Shown in pieces: positions 35,391 to 48,970 of a DNA stretch of 64,000 nt (position 1 is its first letter; each line of letters begins with the position of its first letter). Below the pieces are notes generated by a model that saw nothing but the letters and a program-made list of their open reading frames with translations, was not told where the DNA came from and did no database searches. The stretch is from Aphrophora alni (Eukaryota > Arthropoda > Insecta > Hemiptera > Aphrophoridae). Position numbers and translations under genes: made by a program. The stretch is taken from NCBI GenBank assembly GCA_963513935.1, contig OY740768.1, positions 47,029,142 to 47,093,141 of the forward strand, written 5' to 3'.

Positions 35391-37170
35391 ATCGCTAACA
35401 TTGTATACTAACAAACAAAAGTCTATCAACATACTTTTATGTTCAATGTTTTAAAGTTATATATTGTACTATACATTGTAGTTCCACAAAATAAAAAAAC
35501 TAGATTTTTAATTATTTAAGAGAATTTAAATGATTACCATTAGAAATGCAATGGGTAATCTTTAAATAAAAATTAGAACTGAAATATGTTAAATTTTATT
35601 AATTAAATGTTGAAGAAAATAAACACTTCACGTCGCAAGCTCAAGTTATTTTATTTTCACTTAACCTAATTATAAAATTTCAATCCATTTAGCGCACGAG
35701 GTGTATTTTAAATATTAATTGACAACATTTACATTGTACAGGGCACTCATTTGGGGCAGTGAGTGTAATTCTAACTTTAATACAATAAAGTAGAAACCTC
35801 CGTAAAGGGGTTAATTATCTAAATTATCGAAGCAATTGTCAAATACAAAAAAAAGTTTCAATTAGGCTGAGTCCCGGCCATAAGCATGTATTTATTGAGG
35901 AGCATAATTTATATAGCAATAATGATTAGTTTAGGATATTTTAGCCCTTTAATATATGTGTTTGTACTTGTAACTGGTAAGTAATTATATTTTAATTATA
36001 ACGTCTAAATAAATGAATAACTTTTATATCACTGCATAATGATGTTTTTTCATTTCATATTTAACTAAAGAAAATTCTTAATTAATTACATTAGTAAATA
36101 ATAAGAATTTTTGATGATAAAGAAATAACTCGTTACAATTAATTATTATTAAGTAATTAATGCAAATACATAAAAATGTACGTCGCAAAAACAGATTTTT
36201 TAAATTTATAAAAATTGTTGGCATGCCTTACATTTAATGGTTATTAAAAGAAGAAATTTAATTGTAATATAATCTTCGAAAAACTAAATAAATATCTGAC
36301 TTCCATAAATTATAGATAAGGAACACGATTCTGTTTTCTTCCTTCTAAGTCTCCAGTAAAATTCTCTCACGAGAATCAGGATTTTATGTTTTTCATTAAA
36401 AGTTTTCTCAGTTCCTTACTCCTTTAATAGAAATTTAATTAGTTTCCGATACCAATTTCTATTGTCTTGAATAAAGTATTTCAGGAACGTGTCCCATGAA
36501 GTAGGTTGACGATTGCTTGAGATAATTTTGAAATATATCCTGAAATGTCAGAAAGTGAAGGATTGGACAGTTTTGATATTTTTTGGCGGGATACCAATCG
36601 TGACCTATATCTAGACATTATTTATATAAATGTTTGGTCCTTGGTTTCTTAATCACATTTCCATTTCAAAAAATAATTATGATTTTGGATACTTTGTTCA
36701 TTGCCGGTACTCGTTATCGGTTATCAAATATATCTTCCACATGATTGAAGTATAGATTTAAAATAAAGCGCTTTTCACAAAATTTATTATTGAGTCGTGG
36801 TGAAATTCTAAAGAATCAAATAAATATTAACAAATATATAATTGAGTTTTACCATGCACCTAAAGTCCGTATTATAAATTAGTACATAATTTTTGTTGAT
36901 AGATAATGAGTTTATAAGTATAATTTTATAGATTATAATTTATAAATTGATGTAGATAATCTAGGCTTCATATATTAGGTAGTCCAATAAGTAAGTTATA
37001 ATTTATGTGAATGATAGGTGTACCTTTTGGCCAAGTTTAATATACGAGTAAATATAATTATATATATATTAGCATAAACTAACTGAGAAAATATTATACT
37101 CTTCTAGAATAATACCAGGTTTTATTATATATATTTTTCACATATCACTAGTAATTATTCAATATTTCTC

Positions 37171-37190
37171 GTGTGTGTGTGTGTGTGTGT

Positions 37191-37262
<72 letters not shown>
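37171..37262. repeat. Compound (GT)n(TA)n microsatellite
   Basis: About 22 bp of GT is followed by about 68 bp of TA, one of the longest simple repeats in the window. Confidence 0.95.
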
Positions 37263-37264
<2 letters not shown>

Positions 37265-39002
37265 GCGTCTCTGGTGCTAGGCAGAGATTGTTTTATTGAC
37301 GTCTTAAGAAATTTTGGCTTTGGGTAGTTGACGATTTTGATAATATTGTGTTTCGTGAACAATAGTATACTTTGCTCTTATATTTTATGTTGTGCATAAT
37401 TAATAATAAGTTTCCTTGTCGCTTTTATTGTTTCATATTAGTATTTAGATATTTTAATTAAGCTTATAAAAAATAGACAAATATTATACCAAAATACACC
37501 AACTACCTTGCGGTATACGCACAATTCTGTATACTTTCCTACGGTTATCACACTAAATAAATCACACCGGTCATTGAAAACTCAATATCATTTAAATATG
37601 AGATTGATATTTTCAAAATTACTTACTAAATGTAAATTTCTTATCCTTTCGGTTTTGAACATTTTAACCTTTTAGACGTAATCGTACTATGTTTTACAAT
37701 TTTTAATCTGTAACGGAGAACAATTCATTTTCTCAGACTTATTGAGGTATACCTTTGTTCAAGCTTAATTTTTTATTTTATGTCTGGGTGTTGAAGTACT
37801 TTGCAGTATTTAGTATTTACAACTGCTTCTATTTTTAATACATTTCTTTCTTCATATATACCTTCCTTTTATTAACATTTAAACTTACTGTTAAACTAAA
37901 CATGTACATCAGATCTTTCAAACCATTAAATACTGCAATTATACTTATAATATTCAGCCTTTAAACAAAAATAATGTACATAATTACATATCTATCCACA
38001 TGCATGATAGCTTTACTTTTACTGTTTCAGTATTATATAAATTGTATATAAGCGCTTTAGTCGAAATAGTTTTCTATTAGGTATCTGAAATCTGGTAAAA
38101 TATTAAAACTACATATTTATTATTAACGTAGAGAGTATCTTTTACATGACAAACTGTATTATGGGGGTTTAATATTGCTTATTACAAACATTGTAGTTAT
38201 TTTAGTACGTGATAGTTTTCCTCTGTAAAGGTTATATTTTATAAAAATCGATTATTGGTTGTTTTTTATCATAGGGATTGGCCACAAATTTATGAAAATT
38301 CACCTTATCTATAATAAATTTTGATTATATTTAATATCACGTACTGACTTTGGACAAATTAATTCAAACTTAACAAATGAATTTACACCCTAATCCTTTA
38401 AAAATAATAGAAACAACGTGAATTTTACTGCAGAGATTGAGTTAGAATTTCGATTTGGATTTTAGCTAAGTAATTGGAAACTATCGCTTTAGATACATCA
38501 ATTATATCGCTGGCGGGCGCGGGCGCGCACATCATAATCTAGTAATTATTACGAACGCCATATATGTTTAATATCGATAATGACTCCAATAGAGAAAATA
38601 TTTGTTTTAAATGAAATGACAATGTGGTAACTTTGTTTATTATATTTATATTACTAACAAAATGAAATTTTATAGTGTAAAAATACCCAATAATATTATA
38701 AATATAAATATAAAAATGCAAACAATAAAATTTTTTTACTTCAAATTTTTAAATATAAATATTAGCAAATTTGTTTATCTCACTCACTTCATTGCTTATC
38801 TACGACAGGTAGGAGACACTGACTTATACAAAGAAATGTGTAAATTTTTTAGAAACATTTTATATGTATTTTAAACGCAATTGTTTTTATTTTCACCTGC
38901 TTCGTTCCGTTACAGAAAATAAATATCTTTACAATGTAAATACTAAATGTTCTTTACAAATAGTAACAAGTTGAATGGTTGTGTAAATAATAATAACAAT
39001 AG

Positions 39003-39035
39003 TTCTAGTCATAATGTTAAACTTTATGACTAGAA
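39003..39035. repeat. 12-bp-arm inverted repeat
   Basis: TTCTAGTCATAA at 39003-39014 pairs perfectly with 39024-39035 across a 9-base loop. Function unknown. Confidence 0.6.
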
Positions 39036-40037
39036 GTATTGTCATAAAATATTCAGAACTATTTTTGTTTAAAATGTTTAATTTTTTTAAAGAATCATTC
39101 AAATACTAGGTAGTGTCAAATAAACAAATTTATATGATACAGTTGATTGTAATCGTGATTCCTTTTCTGTTGTTTTCTTAAACTGTTTATGAAATAATTT
39201 AGATATGTTTCAAACCAGCCGTTACATCAGATCAACTGGCTGTATATAATATTGTATTTCTGTGTAATATGTGTACGTATATGTATGTTGCAGACCCACT
39301 CAACTAAATATTAATACATAATCCTTCCACTCCTTACAATAATAATATTGTGAGTTATTCTTTGGAATTAATTAATATTTTAACAGAGAAGTTATGCTAG
39401 ATTTCAGATTAACTTCTTTTTAAATACGGAATTGAATATGTTACGATAATTTTCATCTTAACACACACTTTGTTTCCCAAATTATTTTTTTATTGTGTTT
39501 TAATTGAATGGTATTTAGTGTGAATCTGTAATTGTACCATACAGAATCTTATACTGTATAATCTTCCTTATATAGAAGAGAAAGCAATTTTCTCCAGTTT
39601 TTTAAAAATAAAATTTGAGAAGAACCTAAAAATGTTTTATATGCAAATATTTGTTATCATTCGCTCACTTGTTTGTTTCAAAAAACATTAGATTTCTTCT
39701 TAAAACGATCCCTACGTCCTTTATACGAGTGTAATGAGATCTGTGCTTACACTTTCCTTATTATTTTGTTTTTAATTCAAATTTTAAGATTATTTAAATA
39801 TTATATTCTTTTTTTATATATTTTAAATACCTTTTAAACATTAATTTAAGTTATAATTTTCATGTATCTTTTCATATTATTTTATTTTCCTTATTCATTT
39901 TAATTATTATAAGATAGATTTAAGGTACATAGCTAATTTCCTCGCTATTGTATATTATACTTCAGTTTTGATAATAAATTAGGAGTTTTATGATAGCAAA
40001 GAACGCTATTTCGCAATCCAGTTGTTTTCAATTAAAT

Positions 40038-40068
40038 AAACCTTTTATTGTCTCACAATAAAAGGTTT
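40038..40068. repeat. 14-bp-arm hairpin with 3-base loop
   Basis: AAACCTTTTATTGT at 40038-40051 and its exact complement at 40055-40068 flank CTC. Its tight loop would form a stable cruciform or hairpin. Function unknown. Confidence 0.7.
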
Positions 40069-41584
40069 TACTACTTCATATGTAGTGCTAACAACTTTTA
40101 TTGTAATAGCTCTTTCTTTTTACATTAACTGATATCAGATAGGTTTTTAATACGTGTATGTTTAGTGAAATTTCTTTACAACGAACCAATACATGTAATA
40201 TCGTATTGGGTATAAATGTTAGAAAGACATTTTAAATGTGAAATATATAGAAACTTTAGAAGAGGAATACATGTTTTAAAATACTGCGTTATGTTTAAAT
40301 ACTTACCCATTGAATATTTTTATCAATAGTTGGATCTAATAAACGATAAAGACAAAACATAAAGACTAATCAATTATAGTATATATTGTTTTTAATAATT
40401 GCTAATAATATTAACGTACAAATTCTGTACAAGGGACAACTGAAAATGATGAACTGAATATACTGTATGACTGGACCGTTTCCGAATTAAAAATAATGTG
40501 GACGTTTCATTGGTGGCTTACATTTGGTGACATTTTACAGCTAACATTTTTATATGAAATATATTTCCATTAACGTTTTTGACTGTTTCAGAGGGACAGT
40601 TTTTTTTACGATTGTCATTTTCTTTTGTGAAATATATGTTTTGGAATTATATAGTACGAATAATTTTTTTCATTTTTTGTGATGAATATTTGAATTACAT
40701 GCACTGGATAAATATGATGACCTGAATATTACTATCATATACAGGCGATCACTAACTGAATAACACATTTCTCTAGTCTATAAAACAGTAAGTATATTGG
40801 ATTAATTAAGTAAAATATCATTTGGGTTTACATATTCAATACAACATAATGAAATATGTTCTGTTCATTAAAAGAACAAATGTCGCGTCTGTTTTTCCCC
40901 GATGACAACTGTGATATTCTTATGGGCAAGGAACACACTCCTCTTCACCTTACTTGAGTAAGGTAACATTTCTCGTGTCTGTGACAACATCCAACAAAAG
41001 GGACTTGAAAGAAACATAACTACAGTAACATACATCTTATCATATTTGGGTCACTAATATCATCAATGACGTAACCAGCTGTTATTGACAATAGTAATAT
41101 TGTTATAATTCATGGATATTGACAACTTGTTTATAATTCGTTAGAACTAGAATTTAACTTTTGAATATTTCTTAAAAATATAACAAATTATTATATTAAA
41201 CTATTCAAATTTGTTTTGGTTAAACTATGCTAAAATAAATGTTTATCTACTATAAATTTAAGCCTTCAATTACTGAAAAAAACGAAAAGTTTTGTAAATG
41301 TAAATGAGTTTTTAAAATATCGGCACTTTAAAAATAAATAAGAATATAAATACTTCTGAAAAAAATAGATCGAATTATTTTACAGATTTATTCTGTTATT
41401 TGGAATTATTCAAGAGAAATGTATATATTGAAAAATATAAACGTCCCGATCTTTCGGAAATCTGATTCTATCTTTAAAAACAGTATTGATTTAAATCTTT
41501 TTGAATTACGAACTTTCAAAGATGCGATATCACCTTTAAATTGTAATAATTTTTCATGTACTGTATTGTTAACATTTATAAATA

Positions 41585-41587
<3 letters not shown>

Positions 41588-41634
<47 letters not shown>
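41588..41634. repeat. (TA)n microsatellite
   Basis: A TA tract of about 46 bp. Frames on both strands across it are artefacts of the repeat. Confidence 0.95.
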
Positions 41635-41636
<2 letters not shown>

Positions 41637-44074
41637 CAATAACTTGTTTCTAATAGTTTTTTAGTAAATAAAAAATATCATTGAGTTTCATTTGCCATTG
41701 AGATTATTCCATTTCACAGTAATACTATCTTTATAATAATTATATAACTAAGCTATCAAATTTGTCTAATTATTAATTAATGAGTCTTTGTATTTCGAAA
41801 CAATTTTACGTAAATATGTAAATAAAATAACAAATACAAAAACTTTGAATTTATGTTCCGGGAACCGGATTTGTTCACACAAATAGAATTGAAAATGTAA
41901 ATATAGGCTATATATTAGCTTAACTGTGTAACATTTACCTTTGAAGGATAAAAAAAAAGAAGAATTATAATGTCAATACTCAGTAAAAATAATAAAAAAT
42001 AATACAACATTTAAATATGCAAAGTTGTGCAGTATTAGAAAGAGGGGTGGGGTGGAGAGTAATTGATCACTTCTGAAGCTGAAATATTTGAAGATGTGTA
42101 AATATTTAACAAACTGTATTTATTTCATATTTTTACAAAATTATTTTTTGTGTTTTCGTATTACAAAAAATATAAAAATGCCTACCTCACAAGGGATAGC
42201 TTCATATTCAGTTGTCAATAACACCATATAACTTTATAGGATATTTATTATTGAATTTTAATAACACAGTTATTATATGTACGATTGTTATTTTTTCATA
42301 ACATGTATAAAAAAGAGTTGTGGAATAATTAATTTTCACTATTATCAAGAATTGGTTTTAGACCTTAATAATAAATTATTTAACTAATAGAGATAAGAAG
42401 GATGAAAATGGTTAGGCAAGTCTTCTTTTTTTCAATTAATTACATGGATTACAATTAAACATTAAAACCGTTTACTAATTTAGAATAATTATTATTAAAT
42501 AATACCGCAATAACTGTGTCTTTTACTTCTGTTGGTGAAAGTTAGGTTTTTAATGAACATCTTATTATTAAAATTTACTCAAAATTCGAGCTGCTTGTTG
42601 TATAATGAATAATAAACTCCATAAGCTTCAGAAATATTACTAGTATGGGCAGGATGGCGAAGCTGAAAGAAATTAGTACAAAACACTTCAGTAAATATTA
42701 ATTCAATGCTGCCCTCCCAATAGGATAGCCCGAATATAAGAAGACACTTTAAAATTAAATTGAAGTAGTTGTAGGATATGTTGAATATTTAAACTACTGT
42801 GTTATGCAAAATATCATAATACCGGGAAGATAATTTAAAATACTGGAGTTGCAAACTATGTACAAAAATTGTCATTGTAGGTGACATTTCAAAATTTATT
42901 TTTATTTATATTTTCTTTAGTCAGCGAAGGATTAAAGGGGGCGTCCAAAACGCACTATTTTTATGAAAGTGTTCAGTTAGTGGTGGTTTAATATTATCCT
43001 GCGTAATATTATTAATTTTACCAATTTAATAATTTATTAAACAAGTATTCTCTAAATTCTATACCAGAGAAAACATATGTTTTGTAGTTATGTCACATTT
43101 GAATTTATATTTAAGTACAACATAAGGAAACGTGTAGTGCATATTACAAAGATAGGGATCTTGGTTTTTCCGTGACAAATACTAAACTATCTGTCTTCTT
43201 GTAAAAAACATACAAAGTGATATAAGAAGACATCTAGCATCACGTGACAGGATTTATAGAGCTTAGATGTAATATCTGGCTAAGCATGATTTGTCCGTAT
43301 CTATAACAACAGCAAACACAGGGGAATATGAACAAATATAACACCAGTGACGTAGATCTAAACATATGTTGGCTTTAAAATAGTTTCATAAAAATAGTAC
43401 GAAAAATATATTTCTAGTGAGTGTAAATGTATAACTTCAGTTAATGTTAAAATTAAACGGGTTGTAAAATAAATTAGTTTTAAAACTATTCCTAACTTCA
43501 AAATATAATTTATCTTGAAAAGTGGAAGTAAAAAAGTTATACTTTGTCATTTGGAATTATTGTACATATATATCTTTTGAAAATAAAACTTTGAAATTAC
43601 AATATTTATAATATGCAATTTTACCTTTAGACAATGGTTGCCTACTATTATCATGTAGTTTCACATTTAAAAAAAAAATAATAATCGTTTGTTCATTTTG
43701 TAGAAATTTTTATTTAATATAAAAAACTTATATTTTTTATTTTTACGCGATTTTTTAACGCGAAATGTCAATAAATTTAATATTCCTGTCAAGGAATTTT
43801 AATATTTATATACAACATTTAAAACAATAAAAATGTGTTGATGAACTACCAACCTAATCTTTTCCAACACTCTCTATGATATAGCCATCAATATTCAAGT
43901 TAAGAAAATCTCAGATTGACGTCGTGTTACTATTGTAAAAACATGATACTGAAATCGGTCTTGCACAATCATAAGGTCCAACTGTACGCGTCATGTCTCC
44001 TAATTTTTAAGTGATGTGTGTTAAGTTTGTGTTTTTGTATTTGAAAATTGTAGTGGCTACCTCTTAAGGGAGGA

Positions 44075-44110
44075 CTCTGAAGATGGAACACATACTCCGA
44101 AACGCGTCAG
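44075..44110 (+). ncRNA. Hammerhead-ribozyme-like motif, near-canonical core
   Basis: All hammerhead core positions can be placed. C3-A9 is CTGAAGA at 44077-44083. A T follows, then a 3-bp stem II (GGA 44085-44087 with TCC 44096-44098) with an 8-base loop. GAA is at 44099-44101, a 2-bp stem III (AC/GT) at 44102-44107, and C17 at 44108. Stem I is only 2 bp (44075-44076 with 44109-44110). Cleavage would fall after 44108. Very short stem III is a known trait of hammerheads in Penelope-like elements. The weak stems make activity uncertain. Confidence 0.5.
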
Positions 44111-44130
44111 AAACTAAACAACAACATAGG

Positions 44131-45010
44131 ACGGATAGATATGGTTAATACTGTACAAGTAGTAGAGTTACAAATACTTTTTGAAATGTTACGCCGTATA
44201 TACGTGTACAACCATGAGTATTTGAAATAAATTGTTGTCTGTCCTTTAATATTGTAAACACTTTGAATAAACACTCATTAATTTTCACAATTTTAAATGA
44301 TAAATACTTATGATTATCTTTCGGATAAAAATGAATAATTTATATCTCTTTTAAAACATATTTTATATTTTGTGAATTTAAATAAATATTATTTTTGTTT
44401 TTCAATCTCCAAAGTACTTTTTATAAATTGAAAAATTATTTTCGCTCTTAACCGTTATAATTATTTTCACGCTCATGGACTAGGAGTAGGGGCTACACGG
44501 GCTCTTATAGCATCTTACAGTTAATTTAGCTAAAACCATTTAATATCATAACTAACTAATAAAATCACAAAAACGTATCACCAACATTTTATTGGACATC
44601 GACGTAAGCATTTGAAATCTTAAGCATCTAAAATATTAAAATGCATCATCATTATTTTATTTAATTTTTTTCAATTTAAAACAATAAATTATAACTTTGA
44701 GAATATTGAAATTCTAGTAGAATATCATTTTTTTTAAACAAGAATTATGATTTCTTTAGTTTCAGGACATTTAATTTATGGGATTATGAATATTAATTTT
44801 TAAAAGAGAAATACTTTTATGCTTTGTAGTCCCTTTTAAAAATTTGGTAAAATTTAATTTTTAATTTTTAGATTATTGAGATATTTCTTTTATTTCTGCT
44901 TGTTATATATAAAATATATATTTAAAATTAAAAAATAATTATAAAAGAGAATAGATTTCATTAATTAATAATATAATAAATAATTTAATAATTAAACTAA
45001 AGTATTGCTG

Positions 45011-45044
<34 letters not shown>

Positions 45045-45060
45045 TTTATTTATATTTATA
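44131..45060. other. AT-rich spacer ending in a (TA)n tract
   Basis: Nothing coding was recognised. A TA tract at about 45011-45036 and TAAATA-type sequence abut the proposed solo LTR. Confidence 0.5.
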
Positions 45061-47543
45061 TGTAAGGCGGCACCTTTAGTTTTGATAGACGGAAGTTATT
45101 ATAATGTTTTGTTTTCCTTATAAATGTGTGTGTTGCAACGCACCCCCCCCGCGAAGTTGGACCACAGACGGACCCCTACCTTGGGACTTACTTACTACGC
45201 TGCAAGACCTTACCCAAACCAACCCGCGATATAGAGAGTGATTCTCTCGCAGTTTAATAGTTTCGATAAGGCTCTTGATTCTTATGTCACACAAGAATAA
45301 TTTATTTTAATCAACTTATGCTAACACAGGAAATTTTACTATATTAATATATTCACTTCTTATACTAGCTTACCTTTCTTAAAAGTCCAGACTCTTTTTC
45401 AAAGGGTGTGCCCTTTGGAGCTCTTTAATTCATTAAAACAAAATTCGCTCTTTTTTGAATTTTAACTTTATACTGGTGAGCACTTACTTTTTCTTCTTTC
45501 TAATGTAATGAGTTTCTTTGAATAGGTTAGTTTTAATTAAAATATTCGACAGTGAAATTTAACAAATTTATTTAAAAGTCTACAATTTAATTTTTACTGT
45601 GAGAAACAATGGATTTCTTTCGAATCACTTACAACAATTATTAATGTCGCCTTTTCTGACAATTTATATTAAATGCTTTCTTTTTTAACAAACTGAAAAT
45701 ATACTATACTAAACAATTTTAACATTAACTAAAACTAACAAATTATATTCTTATTCTAATACACATAAATAAGAATCCTATTATTTATTCCTTTCCAATC
45801 TGTTACTTGATTGCTTTATTATTTGACTCGAATTTTATTGTATTTTATATCTCTTTATTTGAATGAATTTAAAATTGGCTTTATTTTGACTTTACTTTGT
45901 CTTTAAAATGTTATTAGTTAACTTTATTGAGTTTAATAAATTTTGGACGTAATTCAAGTTTATTAAAAAATATTTTATTTATTTAAAAAAGCTTGATTTA
46001 TGCAGTACCTTGTTTTTGTGAAGTGCACAAGTCCGCTCGTCCTGATTCTGAGAATGTTAGAGGATCTTGGAGATGTTTTCTGAGAGTTGTCTAGAATATC
46101 CCGAAGTCCAGTTCTCGATGAATCTGTTGATGACGACAAGTTCTAGAAGAATGTTTGCCGGAGTCCGTAGTGAAGATCTCTTATACTAAGCTGTTGTAGG
46201 ATGTCACGTTGTCTCCTGCAAGGCCGATCCTTTCTGTGGGCACCGTTATTAACCTGGCGAAGTACAGAGCGTTGACAATATATTTTCACGACGATTTCCT
46301 GTTCAGACTTGAGTAAAGTTGGTGATCTTTCCTGGAGCTGATATTAGAAGACTTCCCTGGAGCTGGTACTAAACGAGACTGTCGAATTAACTTGAAGAAA
46401 GTTAACTCGTCGAAGTTTAGGCCTTTCAGTGTGGCCAACCTTCTTTGATTATTGTTACTGTTTTATTTCACAATTTAATTAATTTTATTTATTTATTTGC
46501 ACTACGATGAACTTCCCTTGGCTTATTCTTCTATTGTTTGTCTATTTTTTCCATTTTAAATTATCTATTTCTATTATTATTTGTTATTATTAGTTTAATT
46601 TCTTATGGTGGATTTGTGTTGGAGTTGGTATCTTTCCCTCTCCATGCGTCGACTGCCTAACTTGAGCGCGACCTTCAAGACAAGTTGATTCCTGAAAATT
46701 ATAATTTTTTACTTGCGAATTCTTCTTTTCTTCATATATCCCGTTCGCTTCTCTCGATCTTCTTCTGGGTGATTTCATTTTGAAGCCCTTCTCTTCCTGA
46801 TGATTTTCCATCTTCATTTGTAGCGATACGACGTATATTTTTACTTTTACGGAGATTTGAAAATTTCGTAGTTTTTCAAAATTTAGTTTTTCCAATTTTG
46901 GAAATTTTCGAAATCTTCTTTTTGTAAGTTGTTCCTCTGATGCTGAAAGTTCCAAAACTGCTTTCCTCTTCTTCCTCGCTTCTGGGTTTCACAAGTTACG
47001 GTACTTTCTGCATTTTTGGTTATTTATTATTTAATTACTTTATGGTCTTTTATTAAATTTTGATTTCGAGTCTTATTTGTTACTAGTTTATATTATAGTT
47101 ATGTGTTGTTATTATTAGATTTTGGAATTTCTTCATTTTAAGGGTTTTTTATGTTTTATTACGTTTTATTATGGCTATAACTTTTTTATTATTATTTTGA
47201 CGAGTTTATTCTCTTATTATTTATTATTAGGTTTTCCTAGCTCTACACGATTATATAATTTTAATTTAGGTTTTCGGATTTTGATTTTATTGCATAGGAA
47301 CATATGGACGTATTTATGTTCAATCCGGAAAGCTAGACATTTCCTGTCAAGGCGCGTGACCTTGGCTTGGCTAACCTACATATTCCCTTTAACTTTACAT
47401 GTGTTTTAATGATATTTAGAAATGTTTTTGTCATTTCTACAATTATTATTTGATTTAATTGAAATTTTGGAATTTGGCTATTTTCCAAAATTGCTCCTTG
47501 CAGGCGGTTCAATTAAACCGTTGCAGTGTGTATGTGTGTTACA
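45061..47543 (-). mobile_element. Possible solo LTR or decayed LTR element
   Basis: On the minus strand the block starts TGTAACACAC (47543) and ends GCCTTACA (45061), the TG...CA layout of an LTR with a 5-bp inverted TGTAA/TTACA. It is less AT-rich than its surroundings and, like the LTR at 1888, has a purine-rich stretch (minus 46955-46590) encoding a basic frame that lacks an ATG. A TGGTCCAACTTCGCGG stretch (minus, 45164-45149) resembles a primer-binding site, so the true LTR might end there. No clear target-site duplication was found. Its size (2.5 kb) is large for an LTR. It could also be another kind of element. Confidence 0.35.
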
Positions 47544-48332
47544 ATTATTTATGCATAAGCGAGTGATATACGATTACTCTATGTGAATGTAAATGTGTAT
47601 GTGTGTGTGTGCATGCATGTGAGTGTGTATGTAAGTTGTGTGTGTAGCACAAGAATAGGTACATTATTTGAAACAAAATTTGTTTAATATCACCCAATAT
47701 TATTGTATTTTCATCCAGTTCTGAGCTATGTTCAAAATTTCAAGTCTCTAGACCATCAGGAAGTTGTTTTAAAATCTATTACAATTTGTGTGTTTGAACC
47801 CGCTAAAGTTGTTAATAATCGACCTTTCGTTAAAACTGGGAATAGATGATATTAAAAATAAATTAAAGTTAAGCCTACTTACATAATCAAAGTCTTTGTT
47901 ATTCATAAATCATTTATTTTTTGAATTGAAATAAAACATCTTACAAAAGTTGGTGACAATCCCTTGTTTTATGTGTCAGTACTGTTATCAATTAAAACGA
48001 AGTAAAATATGCTATTCTTTTGTTATTATCAATTTTTCCGAATTTTTTAGAGTGTAAATATTTACAAGTATAGGAATTATGCAAAGTGCTTTATTCATCA
48101 CTATGTATGCTATAACGCATTTTAGTTGTTTCAAGTTTATTTTTAAATACCCTCCCTATTTTATTATTAGTATAACAAATATAAAGTGAAAACTAAACAC
48201 GTGAAGCAACATTTATAATCTGTTTATACCATCAGTTTATTTCATTTTCAAGATTTTACCGAAATTAATGCGAATATTAAACGACTGAAAAATATGATTT
48301 CAAAAAATTAAGTAGCCTATAACAACTTACAC

Positions 48333-48359
48333 ATTTGATTTTCACCGTGAAAATCAAAT
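48333..48359. repeat. 27-bp near-perfect palindrome
   Basis: ATTTGATTTTCAC at 48333-48345 and its exact complement at 48347-48359 are separated by one C. It is too tight for an RNA hairpin loop without opening central pairs. It could be a protein-binding dyad or chance. Confidence 0.6.
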
Positions 48360-48681
48360 AACTTATTGGCATCACCCTGTTACCAATAGTACTAACTCGT
48401 GGTGGCATCATGTATAAGGAATTTTAGGAAATCTTTATAATCATATAATCTTATTTACAACATTTAAAAACAAATGAGGTCTAACGTTCAACATTGAATA
48501 ATATATAAATAAATATTAAGCTTCACTTGTGAGATAATATTAGATAGAATAAAACTCGAATACAAGATCTCACAAAAATTACTTTTACCTAATCAAACGC
48601 GATTCAAATCCAATGTCACCATCCTCAGTCATACATGAGGTACAATAACCAAACTATAACTGATTTAATATCTAAACTAAG

Positions 48682-48733
<52 letters not shown>
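48682..48733. repeat. (TA)n microsatellite
   Basis: A TA tract of about 52 bp. Confidence 0.95.
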
Positions 48734-48736
<3 letters not shown>

Positions 48737-48927
48737 ATCATGTATCATTGTGTTCGAGTTTGGTTCTATCTATTGAACAATATGTTTATAGGAGGTGTAA
48801 GATAGGTTTTTACTATCATTAACGCTGAGAGAAGATAAAATTGATACGAAATGTTTTTGCTATTTCTCTTCCTTAGTGAAGTAAATAGTAAAGGTACACA
48901 CACACAAACACACACATACACACTATT

Positions 48928-48930
<3 letters not shown>

Positions 48931-48969
<39 letters not shown>
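48931..48969. repeat. (TA)n microsatellite next to (CA)n
   Basis: A TA tract of about 39 bp follows a CA-rich run by 8 bp. Confidence 0.9.

Positions 48970-48970
<1 letters not shown>

Larger units (their letters stand above)
35391..44060. other. AT-rich spacer, nothing recognised
   Basis: This long stretch holds two large microsatellites (37171-37262, 41588-41634) and short palindromes at 39003-39035 and 40038-40068. A GC-only run (GGCGGGCGCGGGCGCGC) lies near 38512-38528. I recognised no gene. Confidence 0.5.

Noticed and set aside
46590..46955. 121-residue basic protein on the minus strand
   Set aside because: There is no ATG (it begins with TTG), the composition is purine-driven and no domain is visible. 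Treated as part of the possible LTR.
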